This document shows positions 35,457-44,458 of a stretch of 64,000 nt of DNA, one piece after another. The notes under the pieces are model-generated. The model saw only the letters and a program-made list of their open reading frames with translations. It was not told the origin of the DNA and did no database searches. The stretch is from contig NZ_CP109007.1 in the NCBI RefSeq assembly GCF_036226665.1, forward strand, positions 1,240,001-1,304,000. The letters run 5' to 3'. This DNA comes from Streptomyces sp. NBC_00691 (GTDB lineage Bacteria; Actinomycetota; Actinomycetes; Streptomycetales; Streptomycetaceae). Position 1 is the stretch's first letter. The number at the start of each line of letters is the position of its first letter. A program made the translations under genes and the position numbers.

Positions 35457-35968
35457 TCGCCCTCGCCCTCCTCGGCACCGGCGACGGGGACCGCGCTCAG
35501 CGCCGCGACCTTCCAGGTGTCCTCGCCGGTGCGCGTCAGGACCGCCTCCAGGCGCTTGCGGTCGGTGGTCGCGACGCCGCCTCCGCGCGGGGTGACGTCG
35601 ACGCGGACGGTCGCGATGAGTTTCGCCGTACCGGCTCTCGCGTCGAGCGCCGTCAGGGCGGCCTCGGTCACCGTGGCGCGCGCCGAGGCGCCCACCGCGG
35701 GTGCGGTGCGCCCCAGTTCGGAGCGGAGCGGTCCGGTGGACGCGTCGCGCCAGGCCAGGATGCCCGCCTCGGCCTGTTCGCGGGTCGAGGCGTCGAGGGA
35801 GTTGAGGACGGTGAGACGGGACCGGCCCTCGGCGAGTGCCGTGTCCCGCTCACGGCCGAAGGCGAGGCCGTCGTCGGTACGGGCCTGCGCGTAGGTCCAG
35901 GCCCCGGTGCCGCAGAAGCCCAGGGCGACGACGAGGGCGCCCGCGCCGAGGATCCGGCCGCGCCTCAT
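35453..35968 (-). CDS. Mce-associated protein (Mas-type) 1
   Basis: This 171-residue protein has an N-terminal anchor (RRGRILGAGALVVALGFCGTGAWTY) and an outer domain: GRERDTALAEGRSRLTVLNSLDASTREQAEAGILAW, then beta strands ending TWKVAALSAVPV. It follows MceF directly with an ATGA overlap, and its own stop overlaps the next gene in the same way. The layout matches the short Mas proteins that follow mceF in mycobacterial operons. Confidence 0.82.
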   Translation of the reverse strand: MRRGRILGAGALVVALGFCGTGAWTYAQARTDDGLAFGRERDTALAEGRSRLTVLNSLDASTREQAEAGILAWRDASTGPLRSELGRTAPAVGASARATVTEAALTALDARAGTAKLIATVRVDVTPRGGGVATTDRKRLEAVLTRTGEDTWKVAALSAVPVAGAEEGEGE

Positions 35969-37239
35969 CGGGTGGCCCCGGTGTCCAGGCCGAGGAGACC
36001 GGCCATGTCCGTCGGTCCGCCGTTCTGGCCGGGGAGCGCGAGCGCGCCGGGCAGTGCCTGTCGCGTGTCCGTGGCGGTGGGCGCGCTGCCCGAGGGCAGG
36101 GACCCGGGCCGGGCCGGTACGGGGACGGCGCCGCCCTTCGGCGCGTGGGCCGAACCGCGGACGTTGACCCCGGCCGCCGCGGAGCCCGTACAGGAGGCGC
36201 CGGTGTTGAGGGCGGGCGCGGTGCCCAGGTCGAGGCCGTTGCGGTAGCGCGTCGCGCCGTATCCCGAGGTGCAGGGCAGTGGTGTGAAGAAGGTGACGGC
36301 CATGCCGAAGTTCATGCGGCCCCCTTCGACGGTGGTGGCTCCGGCCGAGACGGCCGCCGGGTACTTCACGAACAGTTCCTCCATGCCGCGCTGCCGGGTG
36401 ACGGCGATCTCCGAGGTGGTCAGGAGGTTGGCGAGGACGACGCTCAGGCTCGGGTCGAGGTCCCGCAGGAGCCCGCTGACCTGTCCGGTCGCGTCGGGGG
36501 TGACGGCGAGGAGGCGGCGGAGGTCGCCGTCGGAACCCTTGAGGGTGGTGGCCAGGGTGCGCGCGCCGGTGGCGAAGTCGCGGATGGCGCGGCTCTCCTG
36601 GGCCTGGGTGCGCAGGACGACCTCTCCGTCGTTGATGAGCCGGGTGGTGGCCGGCATCGAGGTGTCGGCGGCCTGGACGAAGCGGCTGCCGCTGTCGAGG
36701 AGGACCTGGAGGTCGTCGCCGTGTCCCTGGAAGGCCTTGCCGAGTTCGTCGACGACCGTGCGCAGGGACTCCAGGGGTACGGAGCCGGTCAGGTCGTTCA
36801 TGCTCGCGAGGACGTCGGTGACCGGTGCCGGGACCTGGGTGTCGGACTGTTCGATGCGGGCGCCGTCGGCGAGGAAGGGGCCGTCGTCGCTCTCGGGGCG
36901 GAGGTCGATGTACTGCTCGCCGACGGCGGAGAGTCCGGCGACCACGGCCCGCGCGTCGGCGGGGATCTTCGGGGCGGACCTCTTGATGCGCAGGTCGGCC
37001 ACGACGCCTTCGGCGGTCAGACCGATGTCGCCGACCCGCCCCACGGAGACGCCCCGGTAGGTGACGTCGGAGTGGGTGAACAGACCTCCGGTGCGGGCGA
37101 GATGGACCTTCACGGTGTAGTGGTCGGCGACGCCGGCGTAGCGGCCGAGGTCGGCGTAGCGGACGCCGACGAAGCCGAGGACGAGGACGGCGATGACGAG
37201 GAAGGCGAGGTTCTTGAGCCGTACGGTACGGGTGATCAC
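35965..37239 (-). CDS. mceF: MCE-family protein, MceF position
   Basis: This 424-residue protein has an N-terminal membrane anchor (LAFLVIAVLVLGFVGVRYADLG), then the MCE/MlaD domain (YTVKVHLARTGGLFTHSDVTYRGVSVGRVGDIGL) and a long helical segment. The last 100 residues are Ala/Gly/Pro-rich. The GTG start overlaps the mceE stop. Six MCE proteins are expected to form a hexameric channel across the cell wall for lipid transport, with this as the final subunit. The lipid carried cannot be told from sequence. Confidence 0.9.
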   Translation of the reverse strand: MITRTVRLKNLAFLVIAVLVLGFVGVRYADLGRYAGVADHYTVKVHLARTGGLFTHSDVTYRGVSVGRVGDIGLTAEGVVADLRIKRSAPKIPADARAVVAGLSAVGEQYIDLRPESDDGPFLADGARIEQSDTQVPAPVTDVLASMNDLTGSVPLESLRTVVDELGKAFQGHGDDLQVLLDSGSRFVQAADTSMPATTRLINDGEVVLRTQAQESRAIRDFATGARTLATTLKGSDGDLRRLLAVTPDATGQVSGLLRDLDPSLSVVLANLLTTSEIAVTRQRGMEELFVKYPAAVSAGATTVEGGRMNFGMAVTFFTPLPCTSGYGATRYRNGLDLGTAPALNTGASCTGSAAAGVNVRGSAHAPKGGAVPVPARPGSLPSGSAPTATDTRQALPGALALPGQNGGPTDMAGLLGLDTGATR

Positions 37240-38444
37240 CGGGTCTCGCCTCCGTCCTTCGGCGGGGTGGCCGGGGGCAGCGGCAGCGGCGGGTTCGGGC
37301 TCGGGCTCCCGCTGCTCGTCCCGGTTCCCCGGCGCGCGGCGGGGCCCGGGTCGGTCGGGGTGGGCGTGGGGGTGGGCGTGGGCTCGGCCTTGGGGATGAG
37401 CGGCGGGATGACCTCGGTTCCGGGGGCGGCCGCGAGGTGCAGATAGGTGTTGAGGTAGTCGCCCTTGATGCCCCGCAGCACCTCGTCGGTGAAGGGGTAG
37501 GTGAGCAGCACCTGGAGCGATTCGGGCAGGTCGGCACCGGCGTCCGCGAGTGCCGTGAGGGTGGGCGCGAGGGCCTTGAGGTCGGCGACCATGTCCTTCT
37601 TGCTCGCGTCGATGGTGGTGACGGCGACCCCGGACAGGGTGTCCAGGGCGCGCAGCATGGTCAGCAGGGAACCCCGTTGGTTCTCCAGCGTCTTGAGGCC
37701 GGGCGAGAGTCCGGTGAGGACCGTCTCGACGTCCTTCTTTCGGCCGGCGAGGGTGGCGGAGAGCCGGTTGAGGCCGTCGAGGGCGCGGGTGATGTCGCCG
37801 CGGTGGGCGTCGAGGGTCGTGACGAGGGTGTTGACGCGCCGGAGCATCGAGCGGACCTCGGGTTCGCGTCCGCCGAGTGCCGCGTTGAGCTCGCGGGTGA
37901 TGGTCTTGAGCTGGTTGACGCCGCCGCCGTTGAGCAGCAGGGACAGGGCGCCGAAGACCTCCTCGACCTCGGTGTTGCGGCTGGTGCGGGCGAGCGGGAT
38001 GACGCTGCCGTCGGTGAGCCGGCCGCCGGTGTCCTTGGGCGGGGCGACGAGCTGGATGTACTTCTCGCCCAGGAGGCTCGACTGTTCCAGGCGGGCGCCC
38101 GCGTCGGCGGGCAGCCGGACGTCGCCGTTGATCTTCAGGGTGACGCGGGCGGACCAGGTGTCGGTCCCGAGGTCGATGGCGGTGACGCGGCCGACGGCGA
38201 CGTCGTTGACCTTGACCGCTGACTGCGGCACGAGGCTGAGCACGTCGTCGAGTTCGGCGGTGACCGTGTAGGGGTGGGAGCCGAGGTCGGCGCCGCCGGG
38301 CAGGGGCAGGTCCTCGATGCCGTCGAACCGGAAGGGGTTCCCGGGGGTCACGCCGAGGACGACGGCGAGTCCGACTCCGAGCGCCACCACTCCGACGGCT
38401 CCGGCTCCGGCCGCCCGCCGGGCGGGCAGCGTGGGGCGTCTCAT
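37236..38444 (-). CDS. mceE: MCE-family protein, MceE position (no lipobox)
   Basis: This 402-residue MCE protein has an N-terminal hydrophobic segment (AVGVVALGVGLAVVLGVTP) and then LPLPGGADLGSHPYTVTAELDDVLSLVPQSAVKVNDVAVGRV, the phrase typical of MceE/LprK. In mycobacteria MceE is a lipoprotein, but here the N-terminus lacks any cysteine, so it must be held by the hydrophobic helix. The C-terminus is a Pro/Thr/Ser-rich tail with a PTPT run. Its ATG overlaps the mceD stop. Confidence 0.88.
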   Translation of the reverse strand: MRRPTLPARRAAGAGAVGVVALGVGLAVVLGVTPGNPFRFDGIEDLPLPGGADLGSHPYTVTAELDDVLSLVPQSAVKVNDVAVGRVTAIDLGTDTWSARVTLKINGDVRLPADAGARLEQSSLLGEKYIQLVAPPKDTGGRLTDGSVIPLARTSRNTEVEEVFGALSLLLNGGGVNQLKTITRELNAALGGREPEVRSMLRRVNTLVTTLDAHRGDITRALDGLNRLSATLAGRKKDVETVLTGLSPGLKTLENQRGSLLTMLRALDTLSGVAVTTIDASKKDMVADLKALAPTLTALADAGADLPESLQVLLTYPFTDEVLRGIKGDYLNTYLHLAAAPGTEVIPPLIPKAEPTPTPTPTPTDPGPAARRGTGTSSGSPSPNPPLPLPPATPPKDGGETR

Positions 38445-39541
38445 CGCTTCTCCTCCCCGGTGGTCGCGGAGTGGGTACCGGTCGGCGAGGAACCGCCGGG
38501 GCCCATCGGGCCGCCGGCGCCCGCGGGTCCGCCGGTCGAGGCACCGCCGCCGGTCACCGGCAGCGGGAGCAGCGGTCCGCCCATGCTGATCTCGTTGAGG
38601 TTGGCGCGGCCGTCGAGGGTGCGGGTGTCCTTGTTGTAGGCGTTGACGACGTTGCCGGCGGCGAGCGGGGCCACGTCGAGGGCTTCGGCGAGGGAGGCGC
38701 GCTGGTCGACGAGGGTCTGGGTCAGGGGGACGAGCCGGTCGACGTTCTTCTTGAGTTCGCCGCGGTTGTCCTTGATGAACGCCTTGACCTGGACGAGGGC
38801 CTTGCCGAGTTCCTTGAGGGCTCCGGCGAGGTCGTCCTTGTTCTCCGCGAAGTAGCCGACGACCTCGTCGAGGCGCTCCTGCGCGGTGCGGACGTCGCCG
38901 TCCTTGTCCTTGAGCATGGTGGTGAAGGTCTGGAGCCGGCCGAGGGTGGTGAAGAGGTCCTCGCTGCTGCCGTCGAGGGTCTTGGCCGCCTTGCCGAACT
39001 CCTTGATGGAGGTGCCGATGGAGGTGCCGTTTCCCTTGAGGTTCTTCGCGCCGGTGTCGAGGAGTTCGGACAGGGCGCCGGTGGAGTTGGCGCCGTTCGG
39101 TCCGAGGGCTCGGCTCAGTTCGGTGATCGAGTCGTAGAGCTGGTCGATCTCGACGGGGGTGCGGTTGCGGGCGGCGGGCAGTTCGGCGCCGTCGGCGAGG
39201 GCGGGGCCGGTGCTGTAGGCGGGGGTGAGCTGCACGTACCGGTCGGCGACGATGCTCGGGGCGACCACGAGGGCCCGGGCGTCGGCGGGGACGCGGACGC
39301 CCTCGTCGAGGAGGAGCCGGACGCGTACCCGGGTGCCCTGCGGCTCCACGGATTCGACCTCGCCGACGCGTACGCCGAGGACGCGCAGGTCGGAGCCCGC
39401 GTAGATGCCGACGGTACGGTCGAACCAGGCGGTGATGCGGGTGCCGTCGTCGTCGAGGACGCGGACGGCGACGAGACCGCAGGCGGCGAGCAGCGCGAGG
39501 GCGAGCCCGGCGGCGAGGGGTTTTCCGGGTCTGGTCATCAT
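38441..39541 (-). CDS. mceD: MCE-family protein, MceD position (lipobox-like N-terminus)
   Basis: This 366-residue MCE protein begins MMTRPGKPLAAGLALALLAACGLVAV. LLAAC fits a lipobox, so this subunit may be lipidated although MceD usually is not. The MCE domain (ITAWFDRTVGIYAGSDLRVLGVRVGEVESVEP) is followed by a long helical region (about residues 130-300) and a Gly/Pro/Ser tail. It overlaps mceE and mceC by 4 bp each. Confidence 0.88.
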   Translation of the reverse strand: MMTRPGKPLAAGLALALLAACGLVAVRVLDDDGTRITAWFDRTVGIYAGSDLRVLGVRVGEVESVEPQGTRVRVRLLLDEGVRVPADARALVVAPSIVADRYVQLTPAYSTGPALADGAELPAARNRTPVEIDQLYDSITELSRALGPNGANSTGALSELLDTGAKNLKGNGTSIGTSIKEFGKAAKTLDGSSEDLFTTLGRLQTFTTMLKDKDGDVRTAQERLDEVVGYFAENKDDLAGALKELGKALVQVKAFIKDNRGELKKNVDRLVPLTQTLVDQRASLAEALDVAPLAAGNVVNAYNKDTRTLDGRANLNEISMGGPLLPLPVTGGGASTGGPAGAGGPMGPGGSSPTGTHSATTGEEKR

Positions 39542-40578
39542 TCACCGCTCCCCTTGGCCGTCGCCTTCTGTTTCGGCGGCAGGCATCCGGTCGTGGGCTG
39601 CGAGGTCTCGGGCAGATAGGCGCGGGGCACCACGCCGCACAGGTAGCTGTCGAACCAGCGGCCGCTGCCGAGGGTGTTGCCGACGAGCCGGTAGTACGGG
39701 CCGATGAGTGCGAGGGTCTTGTCGAGCTGGCCGCTGTTCTTCTCCAGGACTCCGGTGACGCGGCTGAGGGCCTTGAGGGTGGGGCCGAGCTGCCGGTCGT
39801 TGTCGCCGACGACTCCGCTGAGTTCGGTGCCGAGCGCCCTGCTGCCCTTGAGGAGGGCGCGGATGGCGTCGCGGCGCTTCTGTAGTTCGCCGAGCAGGGA
39901 GCCGCCGTCCTCGATGAGGGTCTCGAAGCTGGACTTCTTGTTCTCCAGGGTCTTGGTGAACTTCGCGCTGTTCGCCAGGAGCCGGGCGAGTTCGGTGTCG
40001 CGCTTGGAGACGGACTTCGACAGTTCGGAGAGGCCGGTGGCGGCGTTGCGGACGTGCGGGGGCGAGTTCTTGAAGGTGTCGGAGATCGTCTCGAAGCTCT
40101 CCGCGAGCTGGGCGGTGTCGATGGCGTCGACGGTGCCGCTGAGGTCCTGGAAGGCCTGGGTGACGTCGTACGGGGAGGTGGTGCGCGACTGCGGGATGCG
40201 GGTTCCCGGGTCCTGCCGGCCGGAGCCCAGCGGGTCGAGCGCCAGGTACTTCTCACCGAGGAGGGTCTTGATGGCGATGGCGGCGGTGGACCGGTCGCCG
40301 ACCCAGGCGTCGCCGACCTCGAACGTCACCTTGACCTTGGCGCCGTCGAGGGAGACCTCGGTGACCTGGCCGACCTTGACGCCGGCGATACGGACCTCGT
40401 CGCCGGTGTCGAGTCCGGCGGCCTCGGAGAAGTCGGCGCTGTAGCTGGTGCCGTCGCCGACGAGGGGCAGCCGTTCCACGTTGAACGCCAGGGCGGCGAG
40501 CAGGGCGAGGAGGACCAGTCCGGCGACGGCGACCGGGTTGCGGTCCTTGACCGGCTTGAGCCGGGGGCGGGGGCTCAT
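39538..40578 (-). CDS. mceC: MCE-family protein, MceC position
   Basis: This 346-residue protein has an anchor helix (VAVAGLVLLALLAALAFNV) and an MCE domain with YSADFSEAAGLDTGDEVRIAGVKVGQVTEVSLDG. The helical channel segment includes LANSAKFTKTLENKKSSFETLIEDGG. The C-terminal WFDSYLCGVVPRAYLP is shared with MceB/C proteins. I start at MSPRPRLKP, which overlaps the mceB stop, rather than 35 codons upstream. Confidence 0.9.
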   Translation of the reverse strand: MSPRPRLKPVKDRNPVAVAGLVLLALLAALAFNVERLPLVGDGTSYSADFSEAAGLDTGDEVRIAGVKVGQVTEVSLDGAKVKVTFEVGDAWVGDRSTAAIAIKTLLGEKYLALDPLGSGRQDPGTRIPQSRTTSPYDVTQAFQDLSGTVDAIDTAQLAESFETISDTFKNSPPHVRNAATGLSELSKSVSKRDTELARLLANSAKFTKTLENKKSSFETLIEDGGSLLGELQKRRDAIRALLKGSRALGTELSGVVGDNDRQLGPTLKALSRVTGVLEKNSGQLDKTLALIGPYYRLVGNTLGSGRWFDSYLCGVVPRAYLPETSQPTTGCLPPKQKATAKGSGE

Positions 40579-41630
40579 CCGCGGCACCTCGGTTCGGTCA
40601 CGGCGATCCCGGTCGGCGGCTTCGAGCCGTCGGAGGTTCCCACGCCGGTCACGCGCGCCTCGCAGAGGTAGAGGTTGAACCATGATCCGTACGAGGAGAG
40701 CCGGGCCAGGGCGGTCATCTTGGCGGGGGTGTTGGCGAGGAAGGACTCGATGGCGGGGGTGTGCTCGCCGAGGGTCCCGGAGAGCCGGCCGAGTTCGCGG
40801 ATGTCCTTCTTGAGGGGGGCCCGCGCCTCCTGGAAGAGGCCCGCGGTCGTCGTGGTGAGGGCGCCGATGGCCTGGACGGCCTCACCGAGGGGCTTGCGGT
40901 CGGTGTTGAAGCCGGTGACGAGTTTCTGGAGGGTGACGACGAGGTCGTCGAAGGCGGCCTCGCGGTTGTTGAGGGTGGTGAGGACGGTGTTGAGGTGGGT
41001 GACGACCTGGCCGATGACCTCGTCCTTGGCGGCGACCGTCCGGGTGAGCGAGCCGATGTGGCGCATGAGGCTGTCGACGGTGCCGCTCTCGCCCTGGAGG
41101 ACCTGCACGAGCGATCCGGCGAGGTCGTTGACGTCGGCGGGCGAGAGCCCCTCGAAGAGCGGCTTGAATCCGTTGAAGAGCAGGGTCAGGTCGAGGGCGG
41201 GGGTGGTGCGGTCGAGCGGGATGGTGGCCCCCTCCGCCAGGCTTCCCGCCAGGTCGCCGCTGCCCCGGCCGAGGGAGACGTAGCGCTGTCCGACCATGTT
41301 GAGGTACTTCACCGCGGCGGTCGCCGAGCGGGGCACGGAGCGGTCGTCGCGGACCGAGAAGGTGACCTGGGCGGTGCGCCGTTCGACGACGCGGACGTCG
41401 GTCACCTCGCCCACCTTCACTCCGGCGATGCGCACCGAGTCGCCCTTGACGAGCCCGGTGACGTCGGTGAACAGCGCCTTGTACGAGTGGGTGGCGGAGC
41501 CGACCCCGGTGTTCGCGATGCTGAGGCCGAGGAGGGTGGTGGCCAGCGCCGTGACCAGGACGAACGCGAGGGACTTCAGGAGCGTGCCGGTCAGTCCGCG
41601 CCGGCGCGTGTGGGTGGGCCGCTTCGTCAT
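40575..41630 (-). CDS. mceB: MCE-family protein, MceB position
   Basis: This 351-residue protein has an N-terminal anchor (LLKSLAFVLVTALATTLLGLSIANTGVG) and an MCE domain (YKALFTDVTGLVKGDSVRIAGVKVGEVTDVRV). Helical repeats follow, ending in SSYGSWFNLYLCEARVTGVG, the conserved MceB ending with a cysteine-containing strand. Overlaps with mceA and mceC by ATGA indicate tightly coupled translation. Confidence 0.9.
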   Translation of the reverse strand: MTKRPTHTRRRGLTGTLLKSLAFVLVTALATTLLGLSIANTGVGSATHSYKALFTDVTGLVKGDSVRIAGVKVGEVTDVRVVERRTAQVTFSVRDDRSVPRSATAAVKYLNMVGQRYVSLGRGSGDLAGSLAEGATIPLDRTTPALDLTLLFNGFKPLFEGLSPADVNDLAGSLVQVLQGESGTVDSLMRHIGSLTRTVAAKDEVIGQVVTHLNTVLTTLNNREAAFDDLVVTLQKLVTGFNTDRKPLGEAVQAIGALTTTTAGLFQEARAPLKKDIRELGRLSGTLGEHTPAIESFLANTPAKMTALARLSSYGSWFNLYLCEARVTGVGTSDGSKPPTGIAVTEPRCRG

Positions 41631-42880
41631 CGGAGGGTCACCTCCGCGCCGCGGAACGCCGGGCCGACCAGCGTGCTGCTCCAGTCGGGCAGGTCGCCGG
41701 GCCGCTTCTTCGCCCCGGGGGCGAGGAGTTCGTTGAGGAGGTCGTTCTCCTGCGGGGAGTTGGCGGGGCCGAGGTCCTGGTCGGCCGCGGCGGAGGCCCG
41801 TGCGGCGGGTGCGACCGGGATGCCGAGGTAGGGCACGGGGTAGCAGCGCGGGCCGCCGCCGGAGCCGTACGACGGTGTGTCACGGCCGGGGACGTACGCG
41901 CCGCGCGCGGGCACGGTGGTGACGTCGACGTGGAGTCCCGGCTGGTTCGTGCCCTTGCCGAGGGCCTTGTCCATGGCGGGTACGAACTGGGCGAGGGTGC
42001 GCAGGGTGCAGGGGAAGGACGGCGCGTACTCGGCGAGCAGTTCCACGGTGGGACGGCTGGTGGCGCTGAGCCGGATGATGTTGTTCTTGTTCTGGCGCAG
42101 GAAGGCGGTCAGGTCCTGGGCCGTCCTCGTGGTGGAGCCGAGGGTGCCGGCGAGGTCGGCCTCCTTCTCGGCGAGGGTGCCGCTGGTGGTGGTGAAGTCG
42201 GTGAGCGCCGTGACGATGTCCGGGGCGGCGTCGGCGTAGAGGTGGCTGACCTTCACGAGTTCTTTCAGGTCGCGGGTGAGGGCGGGCAGTTGGGGGTTGA
42301 ACTCCCGGAGGTGGGCGTCGAGCAGGGTGAGGGTGTCACCGAGCTTGTCGCCGCGCCCCTCCAGGGCCTGGGAGACGGCCGACAGGGTCGCCGAGAGCTT
42401 CTGCGGCTGGACGGCGGTGAGCAGGGGCAGGACGTTGTCGAGGACCTGCTGCAGTTCGACGGCGTTGCTGGAGCGGTCCTCGGGGATGACGGCGCCGGGG
42501 CCCAGCGGGCCGGCGGTGGAGTCGCCCGGCGGTACGAGGGCGACGAACCGTTCGCCGAAGAGGGTCGTGGGCAGCATCTGGGCGCGCACGTCGGACGGCA
42601 CGTGGCGCAGGGTGCCGGGCCGCATGGCGAGGGTGAGGCGGGCTCCGCCGTCGATGGCGTCGATGGCGCGGACCTCGCCGAGGACGACGCCGCGGAGCTT
42701 CACCTCGGCACCGAGGTGCATCTCGTTGCCGACGCTTCCGGTCTCGACGACGATCGGGTCGGAGTCGGTGAACTTCTTGTCGTAGACGGCGACCGCGAGC
42801 CAGGCGAGCAGGGCGGGCACCAGCAGGAAGACGACGCCGGCGAACCGGCGGCGCAGGGTCTCGGCACGTGAGTCGCTCAT
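41627..42880 (-). CDS. mceA: MCE-family protein, MceA position
   Basis: This 417-residue protein has an anchor helix (FAGVVFLLVPALLAWLAVAVYDK) and an MCE domain (VVETGSVGNEMHLGAEVKLRGVVLGEVRAI) with TTLFGERFVALVPPGD. The helical region ends near FPCTLRTLAQFVPAMDKALGKG, followed by GPRCYPVPYLGIP. It is the first of six consecutive MCE genes, 1 bp after the YrbEB stop. Order ABCDEF with YrbE-AB upstream is the standard actinobacterial arrangement. Confidence 0.92.
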   Translation of the reverse strand: MSDSRAETLRRRFAGVVFLLVPALLAWLAVAVYDKKFTDSDPIVVETGSVGNEMHLGAEVKLRGVVLGEVRAIDAIDGGARLTLAMRPGTLRHVPSDVRAQMLPTTLFGERFVALVPPGDSTAGPLGPGAVIPEDRSSNAVELQQVLDNVLPLLTAVQPQKLSATLSAVSQALEGRGDKLGDTLTLLDAHLREFNPQLPALTRDLKELVKVSHLYADAAPDIVTALTDFTTTSGTLAEKEADLAGTLGSTTRTAQDLTAFLRQNKNNIIRLSATSRPTVELLAEYAPSFPCTLRTLAQFVPAMDKALGKGTNQPGLHVDVTTVPARGAYVPGRDTPSYGSGGGPRCYPVPYLGIPVAPAARASAAADQDLGPANSPQENDLLNELLAPGAKKRPGDLPDWSSTLVGPAFRGAEVTLR

Positions 42881-42881
42881 C

Positions 42882-43688
42882 TCACCCCGCCACCTTCACG
42901 GTCGTGGTCGCGCCCCAGAGGGCCAGCGACAGGAAGAAGTCGGTGACGCTGATCAGGACGATGGCGTTGCGTACGGAACGGCCGACCGCGATGCCGACGC
43001 CGGCGGGGCCGCCGGAGGCCCGGAAGCCGTAGTAGCAGTGGGCGACGATCACCATCACGCTGAAGATCAGCACTTTCAGCACCGAGAGCAGGACGTCCGT
43101 CGGTGACAGGAAGAGGTTGAAGTAGTGGTCGTACGTGCCCTGGGACTGGCCGTTGAACAGGACCGTCACATAGCGCGAGGCCAGGTAGGAGGAGAGCAGG
43201 CCGATCGCGTACAGGGGGACGATGGCGACGACGCCGGCGATGATGCGGGTGGTGACCAGGTACGGCATGGAGCGGATGCCCATGCCTTCGAGGGCGTCGA
43301 CCTCCTCGTTGATGCGCATGGCGCCGAGCTGTGCGGTGAATCCGGCGCCGACGGTGGCGGAGAGGGCGAGCCCGGCGACGAGCGGCGCGATCTCGCGGGT
43401 GTTGAAGTAGGCGGAGACGAAGCCGGTGAACGCCGCGGTGCCGATCTGTTCCAGGGCGGCGTAGCCCTGGAGCCCGACGACGGTGCCGGTGAAGAGCGTC
43501 ATCGCGATCATGACGCCGATGGTGCCGCCGATGACACCGAGGCCGCCGGAGCCGAAGGCGACCTCGGCCAGCAGCCGTTGCACCTCCCTGAGGTAGCGGC
43601 GCAGGGTCCGCGGGACCCAGAGCAGGGCCTTGACGTAGAACAGGAGCTGGTCACCGGACCGGTCGAGCCAGACGAACGGGGAGGCCAT
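42882..43688 (-). CDS. yrbEB: YrbE-type ABC permease B (MlaE family)
   Basis: This 268-residue integral membrane protein of the MlaE family has about five to six helices. IGGTIGVMIAMTLFTGTVVGLQGYAALEQIG and GAGFTAQLGAMRINEEVDALEGMGIRSMPYLV contain the conserved E-x-DALE-MG motif that contacts the ATPase. It pairs with YrbEA as the inner-membrane permease of the Mce system. The two genes are 5 bp apart. Confidence 0.92.
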   Translation of the reverse strand: MASPFVWLDRSGDQLLFYVKALLWVPRTLRRYLREVQRLLAEVAFGSGGLGVIGGTIGVMIAMTLFTGTVVGLQGYAALEQIGTAAFTGFVSAYFNTREIAPLVAGLALSATVGAGFTAQLGAMRINEEVDALEGMGIRSMPYLVTTRIIAGVVAIVPLYAIGLLSSYLASRYVTVLFNGQSQGTYDHYFNLFLSPTDVLLSVLKVLIFSVMVIVAHCYYGFRASGGPAGVGIAVGRSVRNAIVLISVTDFFLSLALWGATTTVKVAG

Positions 43689-43693
43689 CGGTC

Positions 43694-44458
43694 TCAGCCT
43701 CCCTTCGGCGGGACGATCTGCAGGTAGATGCCCGTCAGCACCATGTTCACGAAGAACAGCAGCATGAAGGTGATGACGACGGACTGGTTGACGGCGTCGC
43801 CGACCCCCTTGGGGCCGCCGCGGGGGTTGAGTCCCCGGTAGGCGGCGACGATGCCGGCGATGAACCCGAAGATCAGGGCCTTGAGTTCGCTGATGTAGAG
43901 GTCGGGCAGCTGGGCGAGGGCGGAGAAGCTGGAGAGGTAGGCGCCGGGGGTACCGCCCTGGAGGATGATGTTGAAGAAGTAGCCGCCGAGCGTGCCGACG
44001 ACGGAGACCATCCCGTTGAGCAGGACGGCGACCGCCATGGTGGCGAGGACGCGTGGGACGACCAGCCGCTGCACGGGCGAGACACCCATGACCTCCATCG
44101 CGTCCAGCTCCTCCCGGATCTTGCGGGAGCCGAGGTCGGCGCAGATGGCGGAGCCGCCGGCGCCGGCGATCAGGAGGGCCACGATGAGGGGGCTGGCCTG
44201 CTGGATGACGGCGAGGACGCTGGCACCGCCGGTGAACGACTGGGCCCCCAGCTGCTGGGTGAGCGAGCCGACCTGGAGGGCGATCACGGCGCCGAACGGG
44301 ATGGAGACGAGCGCGGCCGGCAGGATGGTGACGCTGGCGACGAACCAGAACTGCTCGACGAACTCCCGGAACTGGAAGGGTCGCCGGAAGACGGCCCTGG
44401 TCACTTCGGCGGCGAGGGCGAAGAGCCGGCCGGTCTGCCGCAGCGCACCGGTGATCAC
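43694..44458 (-). CDS. yrbEA: YrbE-type ABC permease A (MlaE family)
   Basis: This 254-residue MlaE-family permease contains FVASVTILPAALVSIPFGAVIALQVGSLTQQLGA, GGSAICADLGSRKIREELDAMEVMGVSPVQRLV (ATPase-contact motif) and several further helices. It is coupled to the mkl gene by an ATGA overlap. With YrbEB and Mkl it makes the ATP-driven core on which the MCE hexamer sits. Confidence 0.92.
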   Translation of the reverse strand: MITGALRQTGRLFALAAEVTRAVFRRPFQFREFVEQFWFVASVTILPAALVSIPFGAVIALQVGSLTQQLGAQSFTGGASVLAVIQQASPLIVALLIAGAGGSAICADLGSRKIREELDAMEVMGVSPVQRLVVPRVLATMAVAVLLNGMVSVVGTLGGYFFNIILQGGTPGAYLSSFSALAQLPDLYISELKALIFGFIAGIVAAYRGLNPRGGPKGVGDAVNQSVVITFMLLFFVNMVLTGIYLQIVPPKGG

